DNA from: Streptomyces sp. NRRL F-5727
Lineage (GTDB): Bacteria > Actinomycetota > Actinomycetes > Streptomycetales > Streptomycetaceae
Reading direction: 5' to 3'
Length of the DNA stretch: 64,000 bases
Assembly: GCF_000719555.1 (NCBI RefSeq)
Contig: NZ_JOGX01000024.1
Span: 1-64,000, forward strand
The notes under the pieces are model-generated. The model was not told where the DNA came from. It was given only the letters and a program-made list of their open reading frames with translations, and ran no database searches. Both the position numbers and the translations under genes were made by a program. Of the stretch, positions 21,785-29,250 are shown one piece after another (within the stretch, counting starts at the first letter, position 1; each line of letters starts with the position of its first letter).

Positions 21785-21815
21785 GCGCGACGCGGTCCGC
21801 GAGCTCGGCCTCATC
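21785..21815 (+). repeat. Direct repeat copy 2, downstream of mdh
   Basis: Identical over 31 bases to 21657-21687, offset by 128. In the matching frame it reads on for a few codons (GVRVRR) to a stop at 21834-21836, so it looks like a duplicated gene end. The 97 bases between the copies (21688-21784) hold no recognisable gene. Confidence 0.9.
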
Positions 21816-21835
21816 GGAGTCCGCGTCCGCCGCTG

Positions 21836-21887
21836 AACGCGCGGAGCCCCCGGTCGTACCTCGGTACGGCCGGGGGCTCCGCGCGTT
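21836..21887. terminator. Bidirectional terminator
   Basis: 25-bp stem with one mismatch (21836-21860 with 21863-21887) and 2-base loop, between mdh (+) and the decarboxylase gene (-). It lies beyond the duplicated mdh end. Confidence 0.85.
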
Positions 21888-21890
21888 CGG

Positions 21891-22397
21891 TCAGTGCGAG
21901 CGCGGGGTGTAGTGGCCCGGGACCATGCGGGTGGTGACGGCGATCCGGTTCCAGGAGTTGATGACGACGATCGCGCCGATCACCCGGGCCAGCTCGGCCT
22001 CGTCGAAGTGCTCGGCCGCCGCCGCGTACACCTCGTCCGGCACGAAGCCGTCGGTGAGCACGGTGACCGCCTCGGTGAGGGCGATCGCGGCCAGCTCCCG
22101 CTCCGTGTAGAAGTGCCGGGACTCCTGCCAGGCGGCGAGCTGGACGACCCGCTCGACGGTCTCGCCCTCGGCGAGCGCGTCCTTGGTGTGCATGTCGAGG
22201 CAGAAGGCGCAGTGGTTGATCTGCGAGGCCCGGATCTTGATCAGGTGGTACAGCACCGGGTCCACGCCCTTGGCGGCCTCCTGCTCCAGCCGGATCATCG
22301 CCCGGTAGAACTCGGGCGCCCGCTCGAAGAACGGCATGCGCGGCGTGTGCTCGTGGGCGAGGGACGGGGCGGGGGAGTGCGCTGTGGTGGTGGTCAT
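21891..22397 (-). CDS. Carboxymuconolactone decarboxylase/AhpD-like protein
   Basis: A 168-residue AhpD-fold protein. The redox CxxC is in HCAFCLDMH, within the family helix that carries proton-relay residues. These proteins act as alkylhydroperoxidases or, with CxxC, as thiol-dependent peroxidases. The gene is divergent from the MocR regulator with only 46 bases between starts. It is also close to an ECF41 sigma factor, a class whose established targets are COE proteins (carboxymuconolactone decarboxylase, oxidoreductase or epimerase). I did not find the canonical ECF41 promoter upstream. Confidence 0.85.
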   Translation of the reverse strand: MTTTTAHSPAPSLAHEHTPRMPFFERAPEFYRAMIRLEQEAAKGVDPVLYHLIKIRASQINHCAFCLDMHTKDALAEGETVERVVQLAAWQESRHFYTERELAAIALTEAVTVLTDGFVPDEVYAAAAEHFDEAELARVIGAIVVINSWNRIAVTTRMVPGHYTPRSH

Positions 22398-22443
22398 GGC
22401 GCCACCGTACGAAGCCGATGGCATGCCGCTATGGTCCATTCCC

Positions 22444-23970
22444 ATGCGGAACGACTGGGCCACTTTCGGCGCCGACCTCCACCTGGACCTGCCCGGCAGC
22501 CGGCTGCGGGCCGGCCTCATGGACGCCCTCCGCGAGGCCGTGCGCAGCGGGCGCCTGGCGCCCGGCAGCCGGCTGCCGTCCTCGCGCCAGCTCGCGGCGG
22601 ACCTCGGCGTCGCCCGGAACACCGTCGCCGACGCCTACGCCGAGCTGGTCGCCGAGGGCTGGCTCACCGCCCGCCAGGGCTCCGGCACCCGGGTGGCCCG
22701 CCGCGCCGAGCCCCGGCCCGCCCCCGAACCGGCGGAGGCCCCCGCCCCCCGGGCGGCGCCGGAGGGGCTCGCCCCCGGCGGCACGCCGTGGCAGCCGCCC
22801 TCGGGGCAGCTCGCCCGCGCCTCCCGGCGGCGGGCGCCCGCTCCCGCGTACGACCTCCGGAGCGGCACCCCGGACCTGGCCTCCTTCCCGCGCGCGGAAT
22901 GGCTCAAGGCGTACCGCAGGGCGCTGACCGCCGCCCCCAACGAGGCGTTCGGGTACGGCGATCCGCGCGGCCGCGCCGAACTGCGCACCGCCCTCGCCGA
23001 GTACCTGGCCCGCGCCCGCGGCGTGCACGCCCGGCCCGAACGGATCGTGGTCTGCGCGGGGTTCGCGCACGGCCTGATGCTGCTGGGGCAGGTCCTGCGG
23101 GCGCGCGGGGCGCGGGCGGTGGCGGTGGAGTCGTACGGCATCGGCATGTACCCCGGGCTGCTGCGCAGTGCGGGCCTCGCCACCCCGGCGCTGCCCTTCG
23201 ACGAACACGGCACCCGCGTCGACGGCTTGGGCGCGGACACCGGCGCGGTGCTGCTGACCGCCGCCCACCAGTTCCCGCTCGGCGGGGCCCTGCCGCCCGA
23301 CCGGCGGGCGGCGGTCGTCGACTGGGCGCGGGCGACCGGCGGCCTCGTCCTGGAGGACGACTACGACGGCGAGTTCCGCTACGACCGGCAGCCCGTCGGC
23401 GCGCTCCAGGGTCTCGACCCCGAGCGGGTCGTCTACCTCGGCACCGCCAGCAAGTCCCTCGCCCCCGGCCTGCGGCTCGCCTGGATGGTCCTCCCCGAGG
23501 GCCTGGTGGACGAGGTCGCCACCGCGAAGGGCGGGGTGGTGGACTGGATGTGCGGCACCACCGACCAGCTGGCGTTCGCGGAGTTCCTCGCCTCGGGCGC
23601 GCACGACCGGCACGTACGGGCCATGCGGCTGCACTACCGGCACCGCCGCGACCAGCTCGTCGCCGCGCTCGCCGCACACGCGCCCGGGGTCCGCGTCGGC
23701 GGCATCGCGGCCGGCCTGCACGCCGTGCTGACGCTGCCGCCCGGCACCGAACAGGCGGCCCTCCGCTCCGCCGCCTGGCAGGGGCTGGCGGTCCAGGGCC
23801 TCGACCGGTTCCGTCACCCGGACGCCCCCCACTCCCTGGAGGGCCTGGTCGTCGGCTACGGCACCCCGCCCGACAGCGCCTGGCAGGGCGCCCTCCAGAC
23901 CCTCTGCCGCGTCCTGGAGGGCGTGGGCGAGGAGGCCGCCCCCGCCCCCTCTGAAAGGCTGGACCCGTGA
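22444..23970 (+). CDS. MocR/PdxR-family regulator (GntR HTH + aminotransferase)
   Basis: A 508-residue fusion. The N-terminal GntR winged helix (about 20-85) contains PSSRQLAADLGVARNTVADA. The class-I aminotransferase domain follows (about 125-505), with the PLP lysine in GTASKSLAPGLRLAW and VLEDDYDGEFRY. MocR proteins sense PLP or amines. The ATG at 22444 is chosen; TATGGT lies 8 bases upstream and may be a -10 of a leaderless transcript. In-frame ATG at 22423 is an alternative. The stop overlaps the sigma factor start (GTGA), so the two are coupled, and the decarboxylase is the likely target of both. Confidence 0.85.
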   Translation: MRNDWATFGADLHLDLPGSRLRAGLMDALREAVRSGRLAPGSRLPSSRQLAADLGVARNTVADAYAELVAEGWLTARQGSGTRVARRAEPRPAPEPAEAPAPRAAPEGLAPGGTPWQPPSGQLARASRRRAPAPAYDLRSGTPDLASFPRAEWLKAYRRALTAAPNEAFGYGDPRGRAELRTALAEYLARARGVHARPERIVVCAGFAHGLMLLGQVLRARGARAVAVESYGIGMYPGLLRSAGLATPALPFDEHGTRVDGLGADTGAVLLTAAHQFPLGGALPPDRRAAVVDWARATGGLVLEDDYDGEFRYDRQPVGALQGLDPERVVYLGTASKSLAPGLRLAWMVLPEGLVDEVATAKGGVVDWMCGTTDQLAFAEFLASGAHDRHVRAMRLHYRHRRDQLVAALAAHAPGVRVGGIAAGLHAVLTLPPGTEQAALRSAAWQGLAVQGLDRFRHPDAPHSLEGLVVGYGTPPDSAWQGALQTLCRVLEGVGEEAAPAPSERLDP

Positions 23971-24950
23971 CCCAGGACCACCCCCACGCATCCGCCCCGC
24001 CGCACCCCGCCCCCGACGGGCGGCCCCGCCCCGGTGCGGAGGCCGACGCGCGGGAGTTCGTCGGTCACCGGGGGCGGCTCTTCGGGCTCGCCTACCGGAT
24101 GCTCGGGTCGGCCGACGAGGCCGAGGACGTGGTGCAGGACGCCTACCTGCGGTGGAGCGGGACCGACCGGGGCGCCGTCAGCCACCCCGGGGCCTGGCTC
24201 GCCAAGGTCGTCACCCATCTCTGCCTCAACCGGCTCACCTCGGCCCGGGCCACCCGCGAGTCGTACACCGGCAGCTGGCTGCCGGAACCGGTCCTGGCCG
24301 AGGCCGGCGCCGGGCCGCTGGAGGCCGTCGAGCGCCACGACGACGTCTCCACGGCCCTGCTGCTCCTGCTGGAGCGGCTGACCCCCGCCGAGCGCGCCGT
24401 GTACGTGCTCCGCGAGGCGTTCGGCTACCCGCACCGGGAGATCGCCGGCCTTCTCGACATCGGCGAGGCCAACTGCCGCCAGCTGTACGGGCGGGCCGCC
24501 CGGCGGGTGGCCGAGCCCGGCGACGGCGGCGCCGCCCGCTTCGGCCCGCCCGAGCCGGAGCGCCGGCGGGCACTCGTCGAGTCCTTCGTCGCCGCCGCCC
24601 GCGACGGCGACCTCGCGGGCCTGGAGAAGGTCCTCGCGCAGGACGTCGTCTGGTGGAGCGACGGCGGCGGCAAGGTCCGGGCGGCGCTCCGGCCCGTCCG
24701 GGGCCGCGACCACGTGGTCCGCTTCCTCGCCGGCGTCGCCCGCCGCACCGAGGAGGGCACCCGGCTCACGGTCGCCGAGGTCAACGGCGCACCGGGGATC
24801 GTCCTGCACGTCGGCGAGCGGATCACCGGCGTCGCCACGGTCGCGCTCCACGCGGACGGCCGGATCGGCGAGGTCTGGTTCGTCTCCAACCCGGACAAGC
24901 TCGGCCACGCGACCCGCAGGTTCGCCGCGTACCCGGAAGCCGACGGCTGA
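23967..24950 (+). CDS. ECF41-family sigma factor (SigJ-like)
   Basis: A 327-residue ECF sigma factor. Regions 2 and 4 lie at about 30-95 and 125-185, followed by a SnoaL-like C-terminal domain that both inhibits and supports activity in this group. Three signatures of ECF41 are present: WLPEP (104-108), DGGGK (232-236) and NPDKL (308-312). ECF41 factors have no separate anti-sigma and activate a neighbouring COE-type gene. The GTG at 23967 overlaps the MocR stop. The nearby carboxymuconolactone decarboxylase is the natural candidate target. Confidence 0.92.
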   Translation: MTQDHPHASAPPHPAPDGRPRPGAEADAREFVGHRGRLFGLAYRMLGSADEAEDVVQDAYLRWSGTDRGAVSHPGAWLAKVVTHLCLNRLTSARATRESYTGSWLPEPVLAEAGAGPLEAVERHDDVSTALLLLLERLTPAERAVYVLREAFGYPHREIAGLLDIGEANCRQLYGRAARRVAEPGDGGAARFGPPEPERRRALVESFVAAARDGDLAGLEKVLAQDVVWWSDGGGKVRAALRPVRGRDHVVRFLAGVARRTEEGTRLTVAEVNGAPGIVLHVGERITGVATVALHADGRIGEVWFVSNPDKLGHATRRFAAYPEADG

Positions 24951-25050
24951 GGCCGGGGGCTGAGGCCGGGACTGAGGCCGAGAGCTGAGGCGGGGCTGAG
25001 GCCGGGGGCTGAGGCTGTTGGGCTGAGGCGGGGCTGAGGCCGTTGGGCTG
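24945..25050. repeat. Degenerate tandem repeat of about 12-18 bases
   Basis: From the last codons of the ECF41 gene through the intergenic gap, the unit GGCTGAGGC(C)G is repeated about nine times with variable spacing. It fills the space between convergent genes. There is no classical terminator here. Confidence 0.8.
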
Positions 25051-25056
25051 CGGCCA

Positions 25057-25938
25057 TCACGGGGACTCGGTGCGCAGCGAGTCGCGCGGGTCCCTCGGGT
25101 CCCGCGGCGGCGCGTCCGGCACCGCCGGCGGCTCGCCGAACCGGGCCAGCGCGAGGCTCGCCGCGACCGCCACCGCGAAGCCCGTGACGGCCAGCCAGCC
25201 GAGGCCCTCGCGGGTGCGGTCGCCGAGCCAGACGACGCCCGCCGCCGCCGGGCCCAGCGTCTCGCCCAGGACCATGCCCGCCGTCGCCGTCGTCACGGCG
25301 CCCCGCTGGAAGGCCGAGGTCAGCAGCAGGAACGCCGCCCCGCCGCCGAGCAGCAGCGCCCACAGCGCCGGGTCCGCGAGGTCGATCCCGTCGAGGAGCC
25401 GCACCGCCACCTCCACCACCCCGAAGCCGATCCCGGACCCGAGGCCGAGGACCAGCGCCCGCGGCCGGTCCGGCAGCCGTCCGCCCGCCGCGCCGAGCAG
25501 CAGCACCCCCGCCGCGATCCCGAGCAGCGCCCACGGCAGCTCCGGCGGGCCCGGCCGGTGCCCCTCCCGGCCCGCCGCGAGCGCCAGCATGGCGAGCCCC
25601 GCGCAGACCGCCGCCACCGCGCCCCACTCGACCGGGCGCAGCCGCACCCGGAGCATCCGGGAGGCCAGCGCCGCCGTGACGGCGAGGCTCGCGGCGAGCG
25701 CCGCGCCGACCGCGTACAGGGGGAGGGAGCGCAGGGCCACGACCTCCAGGAGGAAGCCGAGGCCGTCGAGGCCCAGCCCGACCACGTACCGCCACTGCCG
25801 CAGGGCCCGCCACAGCAGCCCGACGTCCACCCCGCTGCCCGTCCCGGGCTCGGCCGCGCGGGCGGCGGCGGCCTGGAAGACGGTGGCGGCGCCGAAGCAC
25901 AGCGCCGATCCGAGCGCGCAAACCATACCGAAGAGCAC
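25057..25938 (-). CDS. EamA/DMT-type transporter
   Basis: A 293-residue membrane protein with about nine or ten hydrophobic helices in two halves, the arrangement of drug/metabolite transporters. The second half has an ETLGPAAAGVVWLGDR segment typical of EamA repeats. The substrate cannot be inferred. The start is GTG at 25938, six bases after TAGAGT, a possible -10 for a leaderless transcript; ATG at 25926 is an alternative. It is convergent with the ECF41 gene and divergent from the small lipoprotein gene. Confidence 0.75.
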   Translation of the reverse strand: MLFGMVCALGSALCFGAATVFQAAAARAAEPGTGSGVDVGLLWRALRQWRYVVGLGLDGLGFLLEVVALRSLPLYAVGAALAASLAVTAALASRMLRVRLRPVEWGAVAAVCAGLAMLALAAGREGHRPGPPELPWALLGIAAGVLLLGAAGGRLPDRPRALVLGLGSGIGFGVVEVAVRLLDGIDLADPALWALLLGGGAAFLLLTSAFQRGAVTTATAGMVLGETLGPAAAGVVWLGDRTREGLGWLAVTGFAVAVAASLALARFGEPPAVPDAPPRDPRDPRDSLRTESP

Positions 25939-26077
25939 AAAGCGACTCTAGGTGCCGAGGCCGGAAAGCGGCGGCCTACACTGTGCGGTCGCGAGCCCTG
26001 CGGTCATACGAACGGCCGCGCGGACACGCCACGCGCACACAAAGGTGCGCGGCCACGCGAAGGGGAGGGCGAGGGAC

Positions 26078-26383
26078 ATGCGGAGGCTCAGGTCGAGCAC
26101 GGTGGTGCTCGGCGGGATGGGCGTGCTCGCGGCGACGATCACCGCCTGCGGCGCCGAACCCGACCGCAGGTGCGCGGACCCGGTGACGCTGGAGGAACTG
26201 CCCGGGTACCGCTGCGACACCGGCGGCGGGGACGACGACGATGACGACGGCTCGTACGCCCGCGGCGCCTACTACTACGGCGGCCACGTCCGCGACGCGC
26301 GCGTGACCGGCGGCAGCTTCGACAGGAAGGCCGTCGACACCGGCGGCTTCGGCTGCTCGTCCTCCGGGTCGAGCGGCGGCTGA
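26078..26383 (+). CDS. Small lipoprotein, YgiB-like
   Basis: A 101-residue predicted lipoprotein. A basic N-terminus and hydrophobic stretch lead to ATITAC, with the lipid cysteine at C24. The mature part has an Asp run (DDDDDD), a Tyr/Gly segment and a tail ending TGGFGCSSSGSSGG. The small lipoprotein followed by a glutathionylspermidine-synthase-like gene, and the GGFG-plus-Ser tail, recall E. coli ygiB-ygiC. That relationship is inference. The ATG follows GGGGAGGGCGAGGG, and the next gene starts 18 bases after the stop. Confidence 0.65.
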   Translation: MRRLRSSTVVLGGMGVLAATITACGAEPDRRCADPVTLEELPGYRCDTGGGDDDDDDGSYARGAYYYGGHVRDARVTGGSFDRKAVDTGGFGCSSSGSSGG

Positions 26384-26401
26384 GACGGGCGGACCGGCAC
26401 C

Positions 26402-27583
26402 ATGGAACGGCACACCATCGAGCCCCGTCCGGGCTGGCAGGAGACGGTCGAGGAGCAGGGGCTCATCTATCCCCTGACCCGCTACCCGGACGGTTCGCTG
26501 CGTCCGTACTGGGACGAGAGCGCGTACTACTCCTTCACGCTGCCCGAGATCGAGGCGCTGGAGGAGGTCGTCGAGGAACTGCACGCCATGTGTCTCGCGG
26601 CCGCCGCGCACATCGTCGAGCGGAACCGTTTCGCCGACCTGGGCATCACCGACCCGCGGGTCGCGGAGCGGGTCGCCGAGTCCTGGCGCCGGCGTGCCGA
26701 ACTGCCGTCCCTCTACGCCCGCTTCGACCTCGTCTACGACGGCACCGGTCCGGCGAAGATGCTGGAGTACAACGCGGACACCCCGACCTCCCTGGTGGAG
26801 GCGGCCAGCCCGCAGTGGTTCTGGATGGAGGAGCGCTTCCCCGGCGCCGACCAGTGGAACTCGCTCCACGAGCGGCTGGTGGACGCCTGGAAGCGGCAGG
26901 CGCCGCTGCTGCCGCCCGGTCCCGTCCACTTCGCCCACTCCGAGAGCGACGAGCTCGGCGAGGACCTGATGACGGTCGCGTACCTGCGCGAGACCGCCGA
27001 GCAGGCCGGGCTCGCCACCGAGGCGCTCTCCGTGGAGCGGATCGGCTGGGACCGGCTCTCCCGCCGCTTCGTCGACGAGAAACTGCGGTTCATCCGCAGC
27101 TGCTTCAAGCTCTACCCGTGGGAGTGGCTGGTCACCGACCGCTTCGGCAGGCACGTGCTGTCCACCCTGGACAACGGCGGCGGCTCCGGCACCACCTGCT
27201 GGATCGAGCCCGCCTGGAAGATGCTGCTCTCCAACAAGGCGCTGCTGGCGATCCTCTGGGAGCTCTACCCCGGCCACCCCAACCTGCTGCCCGCCTATCT
27301 GGACGGGCCGCGTGAACTGGCCACGACCACCGGCTGGGCGGCCAAGCCGCTGCTCGGCCGGGAGGGCGCCGGCGTCACCCTGCACGAGCCCGGCAGCGAG
27401 CCGGCCGTCCGCGACGAGCCCTGCTGCTACCAGGGCCTCGCCCCGCTCCCCGACTTCGACGGCAACCGCACCCTGCTCGGCGCGTGGGTCGTCGAGGACG
27501 AGGCCGCCGGGCTCGGCATCCGGGAGTCGGCGGGCCCCGTCACCGACGAGTACGCCCGCTTCCTCCCGCACGTCATCCTGTAG
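26402..27583 (+). CDS. Glutathionylspermidine synthase-like ATP-grasp protein (YgiC-like)
   Basis: A 393-residue protein of the GSP synthetase C-terminal family, an ATP-grasp ligase fold. Motifs include ARFDLVYDGTGPAKMLEYNADTPTSLVE (in part), the conserved acidic EYNADTP metal/ATP region, and C-terminal KPLLGREGAGV. Family members YgiC and YjfC lack the amidase domain of true GspS, and their substrate is unsettled; Streptomyces makes mycothiol rather than glutathione, so another peptide or amine is likely. It is cotranscribed with the upstream lipoprotein. The gene runs to the hairpin at 27739-27771 with a short remnant between. Confidence 0.85.
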   Translation: MERHTIEPRPGWQETVEEQGLIYPLTRYPDGSLRPYWDESAYYSFTLPEIEALEEVVEELHAMCLAAAAHIVERNRFADLGITDPRVAERVAESWRRRAELPSLYARFDLVYDGTGPAKMLEYNADTPTSLVEAASPQWFWMEERFPGADQWNSLHERLVDAWKRQAPLLPPGPVHFAHSESDELGEDLMTVAYLRETAEQAGLATEALSVERIGWDRLSRRFVDEKLRFIRSCFKLYPWEWLVTDRFGRHVLSTLDNGGGSGTTCWIEPAWKMLLSNKALLAILWELYPGHPNLLPAYLDGPRELATTTGWAAKPLLGREGAGVTLHEPGSEPAVRDEPCCYQGLAPLPDFDGNRTLLGAWVVEDEAAGLGIRESAGPVTDEYARFLPHVIL

Positions 27584-27585
27584 CG

Positions 27586-27675
27586 CTACCCCTCCGGCAC
27601 GTAGTCCCGCAGCGGCGCGGGCGTCAGCCCGGCCGCCTCGGCGAGGGCCAGGGCCTGGGCCAACTCCCCTGTCAA
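27586..27675 (-). pseudogene. Possible 3' remnant of a lost gene
   Basis: On the minus strand an open frame of about 29 codons reads TGELAQALALAEAAGLTPAP then LRDYVPEG and a stop. It has coding-like composition but an in-frame TAA just upstream and no credible start, which suggests the truncated end of a former gene. I cannot name the family. Chance remains possible at this GC content. Confidence 0.35.
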
Positions 27676-27738
27676 CGACGGGAGTTACCCTCCGACCAGC
27701 ACTCCGAGGTACGGCGTCCGTCCGCCGCACCCCCGTGT

Positions 27739-27771
27739 GGGCAGGCGTTCCGCAGGGCCGAACGCCTGCCC
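27739..27771. terminator. rocD-side terminator hairpin
   Basis: Perfect 12-bp stem (27739-27750 with 27760-27771), 9-base loop, ten bases beyond the rocD stop; it may also serve the convergent YgiC-like gene. Confidence 0.75.
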
Positions 27772-27781
27772 GCGACGCGCG

Positions 27782-28987
27782 TCAGGTCGACAGGACCGCT
27801 CGGAGTTGGTCCAGGCCCCAGTCGAGGTCCTCCTTGGAGATGACCAGCGGCGGCGCGACCCGGATCGTCGAACCGTGCGTGTCCTTCACCAGCACCCCCC
27901 GCTCCATCAGCCGCTCCGAGATCTGCCGCCCCGTACCGCGCGACGGCACGACGTCGACGCCCGCCCACAGCCCGCGCCCCCGCACCGCCTCCACCGCGCC
28001 GCCGCCCACGAGCAGCCCCAGCTCCGCGTGCAGGTGCTCGCCCAGCTCCGCCGCCCGCTGCTGGTACTCACCGGTCCGCAGCATCGCGATCACCTCCAGC
28101 GCCACCGCGCAGGCCAGCGGATTGCCGCCGAAGGTCGAACCGTGCTCGCCGGGCCGGAAGACCCCCAGCACGGCGTCGTCCGCGACCACCGCCGACACCG
28201 GCACCACACCGCCGCCCAGCGCCTTGCCCAGGATGTACACGTCCGGGACGACGTCCTCGTGCTCGCAGGCGAAGGTCCGGCCGGTCCGGCCGAGACCGGA
28301 CTGGATCTCGTCGGCCATGAAGAGCACGTTCCGCCGGGCCGTCAGCTCCCGCACCCCGCGCAGATAGCCGGCCGGCGGGACCAGCACGCCCGCCTCGCCC
28401 TGGATCGGCTCCAGCAGCACGGCCACCGTGTTCTCGGTGACGGCCGCCTCAAGGGCCGTCAGATCGCCGTACGGCACGATCTCGAAGCCCGGCGTGTACG
28501 GACCGAAGTGGTCCCGGGCGTCGTGGTCGGTCGAGAACGACACGATCGTCGTCGTCCGCCCGTGGAAGTTGTTCCCCGCCACCACGATCTTCGCGTGCCC
28601 GTCCGGCACGCCCTTCACCTCGTACCCCCACTTCCGGGCCGTCTTCACGGCCGTCTCGACCGCCTCCGCCCCGGTGTTCATCGGCAGCACCCGCTCCTTG
28701 CCGCACAACTCCGCCAGCCGCGTGCAGAACTCGGCGAACCGGTCGTGGTGGAAGGCCCGCGAGGTGAGCGTCACCCGCTCCAGCTGGGCCTTCGCCGCCT
28801 CGATCAGCCGGCGGTTGCCGTGCCCGAAGTTCAGCGCCGAATAGCCGGCGAGCATGTCCAGGAAACGACGCCCCTCGACGTCCGTCATCCAGGCCCCCTC
28901 CGCGGAGGCGACGACGACGGGCAGGGGATGGTAGTTGTGGGCGCTGTGCGCGTCCGAGGCAGCGATCTCGTCTTGCGTTCTCGACAC
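27782..28987 (-). CDS. rocD: Ornithine aminotransferase
   Basis: A 401-residue class-III PLP aminotransferase converting ornithine and 2-oxoglutarate to glutamate semialdehyde. Motifs: NYHPLPVVV at the N-terminus, LPMNTGAEAVETAVK, NNFHGRTTTIVS, MADEIQSGLGRTG, and the PLP lysine in YILGKALGGG. All fit ornithine-oxo-acid transaminases better than acetylornithine enzymes. The GTG at 28987 follows GGAG at normal spacing. It is a single gene divergent from glyA, whose leader carries a riboswitch. Confidence 0.93.
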   Translation of the reverse strand: MSRTQDEIAASDAHSAHNYHPLPVVVASAEGAWMTDVEGRRFLDMLAGYSALNFGHGNRRLIEAAKAQLERVTLTSRAFHHDRFAEFCTRLAELCGKERVLPMNTGAEAVETAVKTARKWGYEVKGVPDGHAKIVVAGNNFHGRTTTIVSFSTDHDARDHFGPYTPGFEIVPYGDLTALEAAVTENTVAVLLEPIQGEAGVLVPPAGYLRGVRELTARRNVLFMADEIQSGLGRTGRTFACEHEDVVPDVYILGKALGGGVVPVSAVVADDAVLGVFRPGEHGSTFGGNPLACAVALEVIAMLRTGEYQQRAAELGEHLHAELGLLVGGGAVEAVRGRGLWAGVDVVPSRGTGRQISERLMERGVLVKDTHGSTIRVAPPLVISKEDLDWGLDQLRAVLST

Positions 28988-29085
28988 GGGATCTCCGATC
29001 GTCCTGCGGCCGGGGCTGGGTGTGCCCCCCTTCTTATCGTCGCTCGCATCCCGGACGAAGAAACCTCCGACGACGGCGCGCCCGC

Positions 29086-29091
29086 TAGTCT
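29086..29091 (+). promoter_or_regulatory. Probable -10 element of glyA
   Basis: TAGTCT lies seven bases before the position where the riboswitch fold begins (29098), consistent with a -10 hexamer. No clear -35 element is seen. Confidence 0.35.
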
Positions 29092-29097
29092 GTGAAC

Positions 29098-29181
29098 ACG
29101 CACGGCGACTGGCGTACGGGGAACCGACCCCGGGGGAGCCGTGCGCGCTCCACCACACGAGGTGCCGCTCGCCTGGGCATC
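29098..29181 (+). ncRNA. ZTP (pfl) riboswitch upstream of glyA
   Basis: The leader carries the conserved pfl-motif elements in order: GACTGGCG, then GGGGAACCGACCCCGGGGGA, a variable stem, and finally GTGCCGCTCGCCTGGGCA. The class binds ZMP/ZTP, which accumulate when 10-formyl-THF limits PurH, and turns on one-carbon genes such as glyA. A hairpin (29181-29188 with 29197-29204, CACGGGAC/GTCCCGTG) follows and could be the expression platform; it has no U tract. Confidence 0.88.
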
Positions 29182-29250
29182 ACGGGACCGCACCGCGTCC
29201 CGTGGCGCACACCTCGCCCGGGACGTTCCGACGTACTCCCGGAGGAACAC

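Noticed and set aside
22398..22443. Search for the ECF41 promoter (TGTCACA/CGTC) before the AhpD-like gene
   Set aside because: No matching -35 is present in this 46-base gap or its surroundings, so no promoter is annotated.
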